Below are positions 5,446-5,578 of a stretch of DNA of 5,578 nt, piece after piece. The DNA is from Christensenella sp. UBA3792. Its GTDB lineage: Bacteria; Bacillota; Clostridia; Christensenellales; CAG-138. Position numbers and translations under genes: made by a program. Below the pieces are notes generated by a model. The model was not told the origin of the DNA and did no database searches. It saw only the letters and a list, made by a program, of their open reading frames with translations. Position 1 is the stretch's first letter. Each line of letters begins with the position of its first letter. The stretch lies in NCBI GenBank assembly GCA_002369195.1, contig DFEW01000003.1, positions 15,504 to 21,081 of the forward strand. Direction: 5' to 3'.

Positions 5446-5578
5446 CGCACGAAGAGAAAGCATTGCAGGCGTTCACGGACGGCGCGAACTGCGCGCAGGC
5501 GGTCGTGCTTGCGTATTGCGACGAACTCGGCATGGACGAAAAGACGGCGGCACGACTCGCCTCCTCCTTCGGCGGCGG
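5442..5578 (+). CDS. C_GCAxxG_C_C family redox protein (3' truncated by window edge)
   Basis: Only the first 45 codons are inside the window. The ATG overlaps the mrp stop as ATGA, a 4-base overlap typical of translational coupling; a weak GAGAAAG (5424-5430) is the only ribosome binding site candidate. The start reads MTHEEKALQAFTDGANCAQA, then VVLAYCDELGMDEKTAARLASSFGGG. The NCAQAVL-like segment (C17), followed by the RLASSFGGG turn, matches the N-terminal half of the putative redox-active C_GCAxxG_C_C proteins (PF09719), small cytoplasmic proteins of about 130-150 aa whose first cysteine is selenocysteine in some anaerobes. Here it is an ordinary Cys codon (TGC, 5490-5492). The defining GCAxxG and later cysteines lie outside the window. 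Function is not established for the family; thiol redox or metal binding is presumed. Placement after an Fe-S carrier fits such a role. Confidence 0.8.
   Translation, partial: MTHEEKALQAFTDGANCAQAVVLAYCDELGMDEKTAARLASSFGG

Overview
The window reads as a dense, GC-rich stretch of bacterial chromosome. It most likely comes from a Firmicutes/Clostridia-type organism, perhaps an uncultured gut lineage. The reasons are strong AGGAGG-type ribosome binding sites, a sigmaA-type promoter, an FtsZ ending in DIPAFLRK, a class-U-like sirtuin, an Mrp ATPase with an N-terminal cysteine cluster, and a C_GCAxxG_C_C family gene. The taxonomic call is an inference from gene content only. No mobile element, CRISPR array, tRNA or rRNA was seen.

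Layout. (1) Bases 2-931, plus strand: the 3' three quarters of ftsZ, cut by the window start. (2) Bases 941-980: a strong hairpin with flanking T-rich tracts on both sides, which serves as a shared terminator for ftsZ and the convergent gene. (3) Bases 989-2164, minus strand: a short comEC-like gene with only the membrane competence domain, lacking both the OB-fold and metallo-beta-lactamase parts of classical ComEC. (4) Bases 2165-2231: an AT-rich divergent intergenic region with an extended -10 promoter for comEC, a 14-bp palindrome and the sirtuin ribosome binding site. (5) Bases 2232-2948, plus strand: a Sir2-family NAD-dependent deacylase. (6) Bases 2945-2972: a near-consensus sigma70/sigmaA promoter whose -35 box overlaps the sirtuin stop codon. 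It drives a tight four-gene operon: a 110-aa protein with a PII-like predicted fold (3008-3340), a CPA2-type cation:proton antiporter (3344-4603), an Mrp/NBP35 iron-sulfur carrier ATPase (4624-5445), and the start of a C_GCAxxG_C_C redox protein (5442 to the window end, 4-base overlap).

The most interesting part is this operon. A small, apparently unnamed protein with PII-like secondary-structure order and a possible nucleotide-binding loop sits 3 nt upstream of a cation/H+ antiporter, with the antiporter's ribosome binding site inside its coding end. This resembles the established arrangement in which PII-family proteins are encoded beside the transporter they gate (GlnK-AmtB, SbtB-SbtA). 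The antiporter pairing is an inference from sequence and context. The downstream Fe-S carrier and cysteine-rich redox protein suggest the operon joins ion homeostasis to Fe-S or redox housekeeping, but the sequence does not show what connects them.
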